Below, one piece after another: positions 32,829-42,600 of a stretch of 64,000 bases of DNA. The DNA is taken from positions 3,720,001 to 3,784,000 of the forward strand of contig NZ_CP108454.1 in the NCBI RefSeq assembly GCF_036240795.1, read 5' to 3'. A program made the position numbers and the translations under genes. The notes under the pieces were generated by a model, which did not search any database, had not been told where the DNA came from, and saw nothing but the letters and a program-made list of their open reading frames with translations. Source of the stretch: Streptomyces sp. NBC_01268 (GTDB lineage Bacteria; Actinomycetota; Actinomycetes; Streptomycetales; Streptomycetaceae). The first letter of the stretch is position 1. Every line of letters begins with the position of its first letter.

Positions 32829-33953
32829 TCAGAAGGCCTTACGGTGTTTCCCGCCGCGCTTGCGCTCGTACATCTCACGCCCCGCGGCCTCGCGTCGGCG
32901 CCATTCACGGCCGAGCTCGGCGCGCAGCCGGGCGTCGGTGCGCGAGGCGATCCAGGCGCTTTCGCGCAGCAGTTTGCGGTAACTCTCGAACCGGCGGTGC
33001 GAGAGGGTGCCGTCCTCGACGGCGGCGAGGACCGCGCAGCCGGGTTCGGCGTGGTGTTCACAGTTGTGGAAGCGGCAGCGGGCGGCCAGTTCCTCGATCT
33101 CGGCGAAGACCTGGGTGAGGCCGTCGTTCGCCTCCCAGAGGCCGACCCCGCGCAGCCCGGGGGTGTCGATGAGCAGGCCGCCGGACGGCAGCGGCAGCAG
33201 ATCGCGGGTGGTGGTGGTGTGCCGGCCCTTGCCGTCACTGCCGCGCACCTCCCCCGACTCCTGCTCCTCGGTCCCCAGCAGGGCGTTGACCAGCGTGGAC
33301 TTGCCGACGCCCGACTGGCCGAGCAGGGCCGAGGTCCGACCGGCCAGGGCCCCGGCGAGAGCGTCCAGGCCGTACCCGTCGAAGGCGCTGACGGGGAACA
33401 CCTCCGCTCCGGGGCCGGCCTCGGCGACATCGGCCACGAGGTGGGTGATGTCGGGGACGAGGTCGGTCTTGGTCAGCACGACCAGGGGCTGGGCGCCGCT
33501 GGACCAGGCGAGGGAGAGGAAGCGTTCCAGCCGCCCGAGGTCCAGCTCGACGGCGAGCGAGACCGCGATGACGGCCAGGTCGATGTTGGCGGCGAGCACC
33601 TGGCCTTCGGAGCGGGCCGAGGAGGTGGAGCGGGTGAAGCGGGTGCGGCGGGGCAGCAGCGCCCGGACGACCGGGCCACCGCCGGTGGCGGGGGCCGCCT
33701 CGACGGCCGCCCAGTCCCCGGTGCAGGGCGCGGTGGTGGGGTCGGCGCCGAGCACGGGCCCGGTGTCGGCGCGTAACGGCGCCACGGGCGCCGCGGCGTC
33801 GGCCCTGGTGGCGGCGACCGCCTCGCAGCGGCCGCGGTCGACCCGTACGACCCGGGCCGGGACGAGCCCGGCTCCGGCGTGCGGGGCGAACGCGTCCGCC
33901 CAGTCGGAATCCCAGCCGTAGGAGGCGAGTGTCGGTTCAAAGGCGCTGGTCAC
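32829..33953 (-). CDS. rsgA: Ribosome small subunit-dependent GTPase A (RsgA/YjeQ)
   Basis: A 374-residue circularly permuted GTPase. An OB-like N-terminal part is followed by the GTPase motifs in the permuted order: G4 LTKTDLV, then G1 GQSGVGKST (about 225), the switch with RGSDGKGRHTTTT, and G3 DTPGLR, and a C-terminal zinc finger with C-x-H...C (RFHNCEHHAEPGCAV). RsgA helps late maturation of the 30S subunit. GTG 33953 overlaps the phosphopantetheinyl transferase stop (GTGA), so this housekeeping-type gene is translationally coupled to the biosynthetic operon. Why it lies here is unclear; a self-protection role is possible. Confidence 0.92.
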   Translation of the reverse strand: MTSAFEPTLASYGWDSDWADAFAPHAGAGLVPARVVRVDRGRCEAVAATRADAAAPVAPLRADTGPVLGADPTTAPCTGDWAAVEAAPATGGGPVVRALLPRRTRFTRSTSSARSEGQVLAANIDLAVIAVSLAVELDLGRLERFLSLAWSSGAQPLVVLTKTDLVPDITHLVADVAEAGPGAEVFPVSAFDGYGLDALAGALAGRTSALLGQSGVGKSTLVNALLGTEEQESGEVRGSDGKGRHTTTTRDLLPLPSGGLLIDTPGLRGVGLWEANDGLTQVFAEIEELAARCRFHNCEHHAEPGCAVLAAVEDGTLSHRRFESYRKLLRESAWIASRTDARLRAELGREWRRREAAGREMYERKRGGKHRKAF

Positions 33954-34657
33954 AGCGGTCCCCTCGATCGATGGTGCGGATCGGGGCCATTGTCGGGCCG
34001 CCGTACGGTCGTGGCCGTGAGGACCAGACCGTCCTTGACGAGAAACCCTCCTTCGAACCCGGTCAGCCGTACGCCGTCCACCACCGGCCCCTCGACGAGG
34101 AGCCGGGCGGTGAAGGTCGAGGTGCGCGGCTGGAAGGAGACGGTGGCCTCCTTGAAGTCCAGCCACCGGCCGGTCAGCGGCGACCAGGCCTTGAAGACGC
34201 TCTCCTTCGCGCTGAACAGGGCCCGGTCCCAGTGCACGTCCGGCCGGACCGCGGCCAGTTCGGCGAGGTGGGCCCGCTCCTGCTCGCCGGTGACCAGGTG
34301 CAGCACCCCGGTCCGGTCGAGCGCGGCGTGCGGTTCGGCGTCGAAGCCGAGCGCCGCCAGCTCCGTGGCACGGGCCACGGCCGCCGCCCGGTAGCCGGCG
34401 CAGTGGGTGATGCTCCCGACGATCCCGGCCGGCCACCGCGGGGCCCGGGAGGCCTCGTACGGGATGGCGACGGGGGCCACGCCGAGTCCGCCGAGGGCCC
34501 GCCGGGCGCAGGCCCGGGCGGTGGTGAACTCGCGGCGCCGCGCGGGGACGGCACGGGCGAGCAGGTGCTCCTCGCCCGGGAAGGGGACCGGCACCCCGGC
34601 CGGGTCGCCGAACGCTTCCGCGGTCGCGACCGGCCGGGGCAGCAGTTCCTCGATCAT
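33950..34657 (-). CDS. 4'-phosphopantetheinyl transferase (EntD/Sfp superfamily)
   Basis: A 235-residue enzyme that moves phosphopantetheine from CoA to the Ser of carrier domains, needed to activate the four PCP domains of this cluster. Motifs are GSITHCAGYRAAAVA (about 80), the magnesium-binding FDAEPH (about 107) and FSAKESVFKAW (about 155), as in EntD-type transferases. ATG 34657 begins five bases after the preceding stop; its ribosome-binding site is weak, so coupling to the YqcI/YcgG gene is likely. It overlaps rsgA by four bases. An integral cluster gene by position and function. Confidence 0.93.
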   Translation of the reverse strand: MIEELLPRPVATAEAFGDPAGVPVPFPGEEHLLARAVPARRREFTTARACARRALGGLGVAPVAIPYEASRAPRWPAGIVGSITHCAGYRAAAVARATELAALGFDAEPHAALDRTGVLHLVTGEQERAHLAELAAVRPDVHWDRALFSAKESVFKAWSPLTGRWLDFKEATVSFQPRTSTFTARLLVEGPVVDGVRLTGFEGGFLVKDGLVLTATTVRRPDNGPDPHHRSRGPL

Positions 34658-34662
34658 CGGAG

Positions 34663-35340
34663 CTAGCCGGCCTTCCGCAGCTCGACCTTCGGACGCGGGG
34701 CCTGCTCTGCCAGCGCCGTCAGCGCCGTCACGGTCGCCGCGTCCTCCCACCACCGGACGGGGCGGTCGATCGGGTCGATCGGCATGACGGACTTGAACAT
34801 GTCGTTCTCGAGGTTGGCCAGCTCCGCGTCGTACGGCTTGCCGGTCGCCTTGAACGCCCGCTGGATGCGGACCCGGCGGCGGTCGATCAGCTCGGCGTTC
34901 CGCTCGAAGGTGGAGGCCGGCTGGAGCAGGAAGTAGGTCTGCGGGCTGCCGAAGTTGTACCGCGGCGAGTGCTCCGGGTAGCAGGGCGCGAAGGAGACGA
35001 CGAAGAAGCGCTCGCCGCCGATCATCGCGTACCAGGTCTCGTCCGGATCCGGGTCGTCCTGGATGTACACCGACGGATAGAGGTCGCACAGGGCCTCGAA
35101 GAAGCGCCGGGTGAGACGGATCAGGGCCGGCAGGGTGGCACCGAGCTCCGGGTCCTCGAAGGTGAGCAGCATGCCGTCGAGCTCCCGCTCGCGCGCCGAG
35201 GCGAAGAACTCCTCGATGGTGTCGCGGTGTTCGCGCAGTCCGGCCTCGACGTCCCTGCCGGGGACGCTGACCGGGGTGCCCATACGGGACGGCTTGGCGA
35301 AGGGACAGTGGGTCGTCCGGACGATCTGGTCGAAACTCAT
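34663..35340 (-). CDS. YqcI/YcgG family haem-dependent N-hydroxylase (GntA-like)
   Basis: A 225-residue soluble protein. CPFAKPSRMG near residue 12 and VSFAPCYPEHSPRYNFG near 115 are marks of the YqcI/YcgG family. The one characterised group, GntA of guanitoxin biosynthesis, is a haem-dependent enzyme that N-hydroxylates a guanidine. By that precedent this protein may hydroxylate nitrogen on an arginine-type building block, in line with the VioC-like enzyme of the second operon. The conserved Cys and His residues include candidates for haem ligation. It starts seven bases after the MFS gene, with GAGG before ATG 35340. Confidence 0.78.
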   Translation of the reverse strand: MSFDQIVRTTHCPFAKPSRMGTPVSVPGRDVEAGLREHRDTIEEFFASARERELDGMLLTFEDPELGATLPALIRLTRRFFEALCDLYPSVYIQDDPDPDETWYAMIGGERFFVVSFAPCYPEHSPRYNFGSPQTYFLLQPASTFERNAELIDRRRVRIQRAFKATGKPYDAELANLENDMFKSVMPIDPIDRPVRWWEDAATVTALTALAEQAPRPKVELRKAG

Positions 35341-35347
35341 GCTGACC

Positions 35348-36604
35348 TCACAGCTTCACTTTCTGCGGTTCGGTGACGGGTGCGGAGGCGCGGCAGCCGA
35401 GCACGTAGAACCACCAGCCGAGGACGACCAGGGCGATCAGCGCGGCGAACATCGCGGCCGGGGAGGCGTGCACGAGGAGGAAGCCACAGATGATCGGACC
35501 GATCGCGACCCCGATGTGGACGAGGTTCTGCGCACCGAAGTAGCTGCCGCGGAGGTTCGCGGGAGCGATGTTGTCGATGAACATGTACTCGGCGGGGACC
35601 ACGATGACCTCGCCGATCGTGAAGACCACGATCGCCGCGACGATGATCCACACCTCGGTGGAGAGCGCCATGCCGACCAGGCCGAGGACGAAGGCCCCGG
35701 TGCCCCACGTGAGCCAGCGCAGCAGGGTCTTCTCCTTGAGCCGGCTGCCGATGACGTACTGGGTGGAGATCACGACGATCGCGTTGGCGGCCGAGATGTA
35801 CGCGACGAGCCGGTAGGCGCTGTCACGGGACTCGACCAGGACCAGGTACTGGGACATGTAGGTCAGCAGCGGCCCGTAGACCACGATGCTGAGGATGCCG
35901 CCGAGGGTGAACAGGCCGAGCCGGCGGTCGGCCCGCATGACCCGCAGCACCTCGCGGAAGTTCATCGACTCGTCGGAGTCGGAGGACTCCTCGGCGCCCT
36001 CGGCGCCCTTCGCCCCGGCCGGGCCTCCCGTGAACAGCCTGCGGAAGATCACCAGCGGCAGCAGGGCCGCGAAGATGACGCCGGCCGCGAGCCAGAACGG
36101 GCCTCCGGTGCCGGCCTTGACGGTGAACACGCCCAGGAAGGGGCCGACGGCCGCGCCGATGTTCTGCAGCGAGTAGCGCAGCGAGAACACCTTGGCGCGG
36201 TTCTCCGAGGGCAGCAGGTCGGCGAGGAGCGCGTTGGCGGCGACGCTCATCGAGGAGGAGGCCGTGTTGGCCACCAGCAGCAGGCCGATGACCAGGACCG
36301 GGGAGTCCAGGAAGGGCAGCACGCCGTACAGGCCGGTGAGCAGCACGTCCAGGACGATCATGAAGTCGACCTTGACGAACCGGTCGGCGAGGTAGCCGCC
36401 GTAGACGCTCACCATGGTGCCGACCAGCAGGCAGACACCGAGGACGTAGCCGACGGTGGCGCCGTCCATGCCGAGCGAGTCGTTCAGGTAGATCGGCAGA
36501 TAGGCGAGGATGCCGAAGAAGCTGATGGCGCGCGCCATCGCGCAGAGCAGCATGATCCGTACGGCGGTGGGCAGTTCGCGGATCAGCTGGACGAAGTTCT
36601 TCAT
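35348..36604 (-). CDS. Major facilitator superfamily exporter
   Basis: A 418-residue transporter with 12 predicted helices in two halves separated by an acidic loop ([12 protein letters not shown], about 200-212). MFS marks are [14 protein letters not shown] (motif A region, about 67-80) and [28 protein letters not shown] (about 120-147). It probably exports the cluster's peptide and so gives self-resistance. Its ATG at 36604 overlaps the stop of the large NRPS gene by four bases, so the two are translationally coupled. No regulator sits beside it. Confidence 0.93.
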   Translation of the reverse strand: MKNFVQLIRELPTAVRIMLLCAMARAISFFGILAYLPIYLNDSLGMDGATVGYVLGVCLLVGTMVSVYGGYLADRFVKVDFMIVLDVLLTGLYGVLPFLDSPVLVIGLLLVANTASSSMSVAANALLADLLPSENRAKVFSLRYSLQNIGAAVGPFLGVFTVKAGTGGPFWLAAGVIFAALLPLVIFRRLFTGGPAGAKGAEGAEESSDSDESMNFREVLRVMRADRRLGLFTLGGILSIVVYGPLLTYMSQYLVLVESRDSAYRLVAYISAANAIVVISTQYVIGSRLKEKTLLRWLTWGTGAFVLGLVGMALSTEVWIIVAAIVVFTIGEVIVVPAEYMFIDNIAPANLRGSYFGAQNLVHIGVAIGPIICGFLLVHASPAAMFAALIALVVLGWWFYVLGCRASAPVTEPQKVKL

Positions 36605-39600
36605 GCCCGAGCCTCCCCCGCGATGGTCTCGATGATCTCGATGAGCGTTTCCTTGACGAATTCGATCTTCTTCTCGTCGAAGAGATCGGGATGGTGGCCG
36701 AAGAGCAGTTCCAGGCGCTCTCCGGGGATCACGGTGATGCCGAGCGGGTAGTGCGAGACGCCCTTGGCGCCGTCGGTGCGCTCGCTCGCGCGCAGCCCGC
36801 CGAGGTCGGCGGCGTCGTCCTCCTGGTCGGGGTAGTTCTGGAAAACGTAGTACGAGTCGAACAGCTCGCCCGTACCGGCCAGGCGCTGGATCTCGGTGAG
36901 ACCCAGGTGGCGGTGGGGGAAGACGTCGAGCTGGGCGGACTGCACCCGGGTCAGGGTGGTCCGCAGCGGCTCGCCGGCCTCGGCGCGCACCCGCAGCGGC
37001 ACGGTGTTGATGAGCAGGCCCACGACGGACTCGATGCCGTCGATCTCGGCCGGCCGCTCGGAGACCGTGGTGCCGAAGACGACGTCCTCCGTCCCGGTGA
37101 GCCGCCCGAGGAGCAGGCCCCAGGCGGTCTGCACGGCCGTGTTGAGGGTGATCCCGAGGCGGGCGCAGGCCCGCTCCAGGTCCCGGGTCAGCTCGGCCGG
37201 CAGCACCGCGCTCGTCGTCCGGGGCAGCACGTGGGAGGCGAGCCCCGGGGTGCCGACACGGGTCGGGCCGGCGAGCCCGTCGAGGTAGGCCTGCCAGGCC
37301 GTGACGGCCTCCGCCGCGTCCTGACCGGCCAGCCAGGCCAGATAGGCGCGGTACGGGGTGACCGGCGGCAGCGCCTCGCCGCGGCCCGCGTACAGCTCGA
37401 ACAGGTCGTGCCAGACGACCGGCATGGACCAGCCGTCGAGCAGGATGTGGTGGTCGGCGACGAGGAGTTCGTGCCGGGTGGCGGCGTAGCGGATCAGGCT
37501 GAAGCGGAGCATCGGCCCGTGCGCCAGGTCGAAGCGCAGCCGCGCGTCCTCGGCGACGATCCGGTCCCGCTCGACCTGCTGGTCGGCGGGCGGCAGTCCG
37601 GTCAGGTCGTGCAGCCGCCACGGCACCTCGACGGTCGAGCGGACGACCTGGACCGGGTTCTCCAGGCCGCGGACGGCGAAGGAGGCCCGCAGGTTGGCGT
37701 GGCGCATGAGCAGCCCGTGGGCGGCGGCGCGCAGCCGCTCGGCGTCGAGCGGCCCCTCCAGGTCGAAGACGGTCTGCCCCTGGTAGGGGTCGTCGTCGTG
37801 CTCGGGGTCGGCGGAGGCGCTGACGTGGAGCAGCAGGCCCTGCTGGAGCGGGGCGAGCGGCAGCACGTCGGCGAGGCCGGGATAGGTCCGCTCCAGCTCG
37901 GTGAGCGCGGACTGCTTGAGCGGCAGCAGGGTGATGTCGGAGGGGGTGAGCCCGCCGAGCTCGGGGTGGGCGGTGAGGCCCGCGAGGGCTGCGAGCAGCT
38001 GCTCGAAGCGGTCGGCGAGGGCGCCGACCTCCGCCGCGCCGAACAGACCCGTGTCCCAGCTCCAGCGGACCCCCGCCGAGACGCCGTCGGCGCCGGGCCG
38101 CACCTCCACGAGCAGCGCGTACCGGGCCGCCGCGTCGCCCGGCTCGCCGAAGCCGTACCGGAAGGCGACCCGGGACGGGCCGAACTCCGCGTTGGTCGCC
38201 GCGAGTTCCGCGTGGTTGCGGCCCTCGGACGGGGTCTGGCGGACCTGCTCCTTGACGCGCTTGAGGGCGCGGGCGAGGCCCTTCGGGTCGGTCAGCGCCC
38301 GGTCGATGCCGGCCAGGCCCGGGGTCAGCTTGACCGGGTACGGGGCCGGGACCGGGTCCGTCGCCAGGTCGACGCGGAGCGCTGACTGGGCGGCCGGCAG
38401 CCGCCGGGCACGCCACTCGATGAGGGCGGGCGCGAACGCGGCGAGCGCGATGTGCTCGGGCGCGGCGTGGAAGATCCCGGGCAGCGCGCCGAGCAGCGCG
38501 CCGGCCGCCTCCTCGTCGAGGCTCCGGTCGAACGCGGCGTGTTCCAGGGCCGGTTCGCCGTACGACGGGTCGGGGGTCTCCAGGGTCTTCAGCCAGTGCG
38601 GCAGCTCGGTCGCGGCGACCGCGGCCGGGTCGACCGCCTCGGCTGCCTGCGCGGCGCGGGCGATCAGCGCCTCCACGGTCTGGTGCTGGAAGACGTCGCG
38701 CGGGGTGATGACGAAGCCCTCCGCGCGGGCCCTGCTGACCAGCTGGATGGAGCGGATCGAGTCGCCGCCCAGGTCGAAGAACTGGTCGTCGACGCCGACC
38801 GTCTCCAGGCCCAGGACCTCCGCGAACAGCCGGGCGAGGGTGATCTCCCGCTCGGTGCGCGGCGGCCGGACGGCCCGCGAGGTGAAGTCGGGGGCGGGCA
38901 GCCTGCGGGTGTCCAGCTTGCCGTTCGGGGTGAGCGGCAGCCGGTCGAGGAGCACGACCGCCGCGGGCACCATGTGCTCGGGCAGCTGCCTGGCCGCGTG
39001 CCGGCGGACCTCCAGGGCCAGCTTGCGGGTGTGCTCCTCGGCGCGCGGGTCGTTGCCGTGCGCGTACAGGCCGCGGCCCTCGGCGGGCGCGTGCCGGAAG
39101 ACGTCGGTGAGCCAGGGCGCACCGGCCCGCTCCGGCCCGATGAGGACCGCGTCGAACAGGTCGCCGTCGGCGGCGTCGGTCCAGGTGAGCCGGGCCTCGT
39201 AGCCGAACTCGGCGGCCAGCGCGTGCAGGGCCTCCGGGTCGGTGCCGGGCCGCTCCACGGGGACCAGGGTGCGGACGGCGGCCGTGCTCTCGGTGCGGAT
39301 GCGCCGGGCGGTGAGCACCTCGGCGGCGACCCGCCGGTTGGGGATGCCGGTGACGCGCAGCAGACCGGGCCGCCCGTCCGCCAGGTGCGCGCGCAGCGCC
39401 TCGGGCCCGTCCCAGGCCAGCTCGGCGGCGCCGGCGACGGAGACCAGCTCGGCGCCCCGCTTGTGCAGCACGACCTCGTAGCGGAAGTCCGTCAGCTCGT
39501 TGCTGTGGTGACCGCGCTTGAGCTGGATGTCGACGCCCGCGACCTCCGGGACCTCCTCGCCGATCCGGCTGAAGAAGGCCGGGTCCAGGAGGAGTTCGCT

Positions 39601-42600
39601 CTCCAGGGCCATGGTGTGCTCGACCAGCTCGCGCACCACCCCGGCCTGCTCGTCCGCGTGCGCCCCGCCGTGCAGGGCGATCGCGGTGAGGAAGGGGTGG
39701 AGCAGTCCGAGGTGCCGGATGTCGCCGAGGAAGATCCGGCCGCCGGGCTCCAGGAGATCCATGGCCTGCCGGATCACGTCGATCAGGTAGGGGACGCTCG
39801 GGAAGTACTGGGCGACGGAGTTGATGACGACGGTGTCGTAGCGGTGGCCCGCGAGGTCGCCGATCTCGTGGCCGGCGAGGCTGCGCAGCATGATCCGGTC
39901 GCGCAGCTCCTCGGAGGCGGCCGCCCGGTTGCCCAGGGTCTGGATGAGCGAGGGCGAGAAGTCGACGCCGGTGTAGTGGTCGACGTGCGGGGCGACCTTC
40001 CACAGGATGAGACCGGAGCCGACGCCGACCTCCAGGACGCGGCGCGGCTTCAGGTCGAGGATGCGGGTGATGGTGGCGTCCTGCCACTCGCGCATCTCGT
40101 CCAGCGGAATCGGCCCGTTGTCGTAGCTGCTGTTCCAGCCGGTGAAGTCCTGCTCGACGCCCAGGTCCTCCTGCTCGCTGTACCCCTGCTCGTGGATCTC
40201 CTGCCACTTGTCGACGTGCTCGATGTCCTCGGCGAGGTCGTGCGCCCGCTCCTCGCCGCTCCTCGCCACGACGTAGCCGATGAGCTGCTTGTGGTCGGGG
40301 GTGTCCTCGCGGACGACGACGACGGACTGGGCGACGTCGTCGTGGGTGTCGAGGACGGCCTCGATCTCGCCGAGCTCGATCCGCATGCCCCGGATCTTGA
40401 CCTGGTCGTCCGCGCGGCCGACGAAGTCCACGACGCCCTCGCCCGAGGGCAGGGTGCGCCACTTGGCGAGGTCGCCGGTGCGGTACATCCGGCCGCCGGG
40501 CTCCCCGTACGGGCAGGCCACGAAGCGCTCGGAGGTCAGGCCGGGCCGGTTGAGGTAGCCGCGGGCCAGGCCGTGACCCGCGATGTACAGCTCGCCGACG
40601 ACACCCGGCGGAACGGGCCGCAGGGCCGCGTCGAGCACGTACACGCGGGTGTTGTGCAGCGGACGGCCGACCGGCACCGAGTCGGCCTCGAAGGCGCTCC
40701 CGGCGTCGCCGACCCGCCAGTACAGCGTGTCGACGGTCGCCTCGGTCGGACCGTACGCGTTGATCATCGTCCGGCCGCGCGACCAGGTCGCGGCGAGCCC
40801 CGGCGGGCAGGCCTCGCCGGCCACCATGATGTGCGGGACCGCGGCCAGCGCGTCCTGGGCCATCGAGCCCAGGATCGTCGGCGAGAAGGTGATGTGCGTC
40901 GGCCGGTGGCGGGCGGTCAGCGCGCGCTGGCGGTCCGGCGACAGCAACTCCTCCGGCGAGGTGAGGATGACGGCCGCGCCCGAGAGCAGGGTGCAGCACA
41001 TCTCGCAGAAGGTCGGGTCGAAGTTGATCGACGAGAACTGCAGGAAGCGGGAGCCGGCGTCCAGGCCGAACCGCTCGATGTAGCTGCGGGCCAGGTTGGG
41101 GATGCCCCGGTGGGTGACGGCCACGCCCTTGGGGCGGCCCGTCGAGCCCGAGGTGTAGATGACGTACGCCAGGTCACCGGCGCGCAGCGGCGCGCGCCGC
41201 TCGGCGTCGGTCGGGGCGTGCTCCGGGCGCGCGTCGAGCTCCGCCCGTACGGACGGGTCGTCGAGTTCGAGCCGGACCACGTCCCGGGCCTCGGCGGGCA
41301 GCTTGGCGAGGACGTCGCCGGTGGTGATCAGGACCCGCGGGCGGGTGTCCTCGACCATGAACGCCAGGCGCTCCGGCGGGTAGTCGGGGTCGAGCGGCAG
41401 GTAGACGCCGCCGGCCTTGAGGATGCCGAGCAGGCTCGCCAGCAGGTCGGGCGAGCGGCGCAGCGACAGGCCCACGACGTCGTCCCGGCCGACGCCCCGC
41501 CCGATCAGCCAGTGCGCGACCCGGTTGGCGCGCCGGTCGAGCTCGGCGTAGCTCAGCTCGGTGTCCTCGTGGACGAGGGCGAGCGCGTCGGGGGTCCGCG
41601 CGACCTGCGCCTCGAAGAGGGTGGGGAAGGTGGCGTCGGGCAGGTCGAGCGCGGTCGCGTTCCAGCCGTCGAGGACGGTGTCCCGCTCCTCGACGTCGAG
41701 CAGGTCGATGGAGTCCAGGCGCCGCGCGGGATCGGCGGCGACCAGGTCGAGGACGCGCAGCAGGTAGCGGGAGAAGCGCTCGACGGTGGCCCGGTCGAAC
41801 AGGTCGGTGGCGTACTCGATCTCGCCGCGCAGGCCGTCCGGGCGGCCCGCCCGGTCGAAGCGCTCGGTGAGCTCGACCGTCAGGTCGAACTTGGCGGTCC
41901 GGGTCGGCACCGTCTCGTGGACGGCGTCGAGCCCGGGCAGCCGCCAGTCGGGCTCCACGTTGTTCTGGAGCACCAGCATCACCTGGAACAGCGGGTGGTG
42001 GCTGGTGGTGCGGGCCGGGTTGAGGACCTCCACCAGGTACTCGAACGGCAGGTCCTGGTGGTCGTAGGCGGCCAGGTTCGACTCGTTGACGCGCGCCAGC
42101 AGTTCGGTGAAGGCCGGGTTGCCGGAGGTGTCGGTGCGCAGCACCAGCGTGTTGACGAAGAAGCCGACGAGCTCGTCGAGCGCGCTGTCGGCGCGGCCCG
42201 CGAGCGGCGAGCCGAGCGGGATGTCGCTGCCCGCGCCCAGCTTGCTCAGCATGGTCGCGGTGGCGGCCTGGAGCACCATGAAGAGGCTGGCCCGCTCGCG
42301 CTGGGCCAGCGCCTGCAGCCGCTCGGTCAGCTCCGCGCCGACCTCGAAGGGCACGACGTCGCCGCGGAAGGTGGCGAGCGCCGGGCGCGGCCGGTCGGTG
42401 GGCAGGTCGAGCAGCTCGGGCGCGCCGGCCAGCCGCTCGCGCCAGTAGGCGAGCTGCCGGGACATGGCCGAGTCGGGGTCGTCGGTGGAGCCGAGCAGCT
42501 CGCGCTGCCACAGCGTGTAGTCGGCGTACTGGACGCCCAGCGGCGCCACGTCCGGCCCGGCGCCGCGCAGGGCCGCCTCGTACGCCTCGCACAGGTCCTT

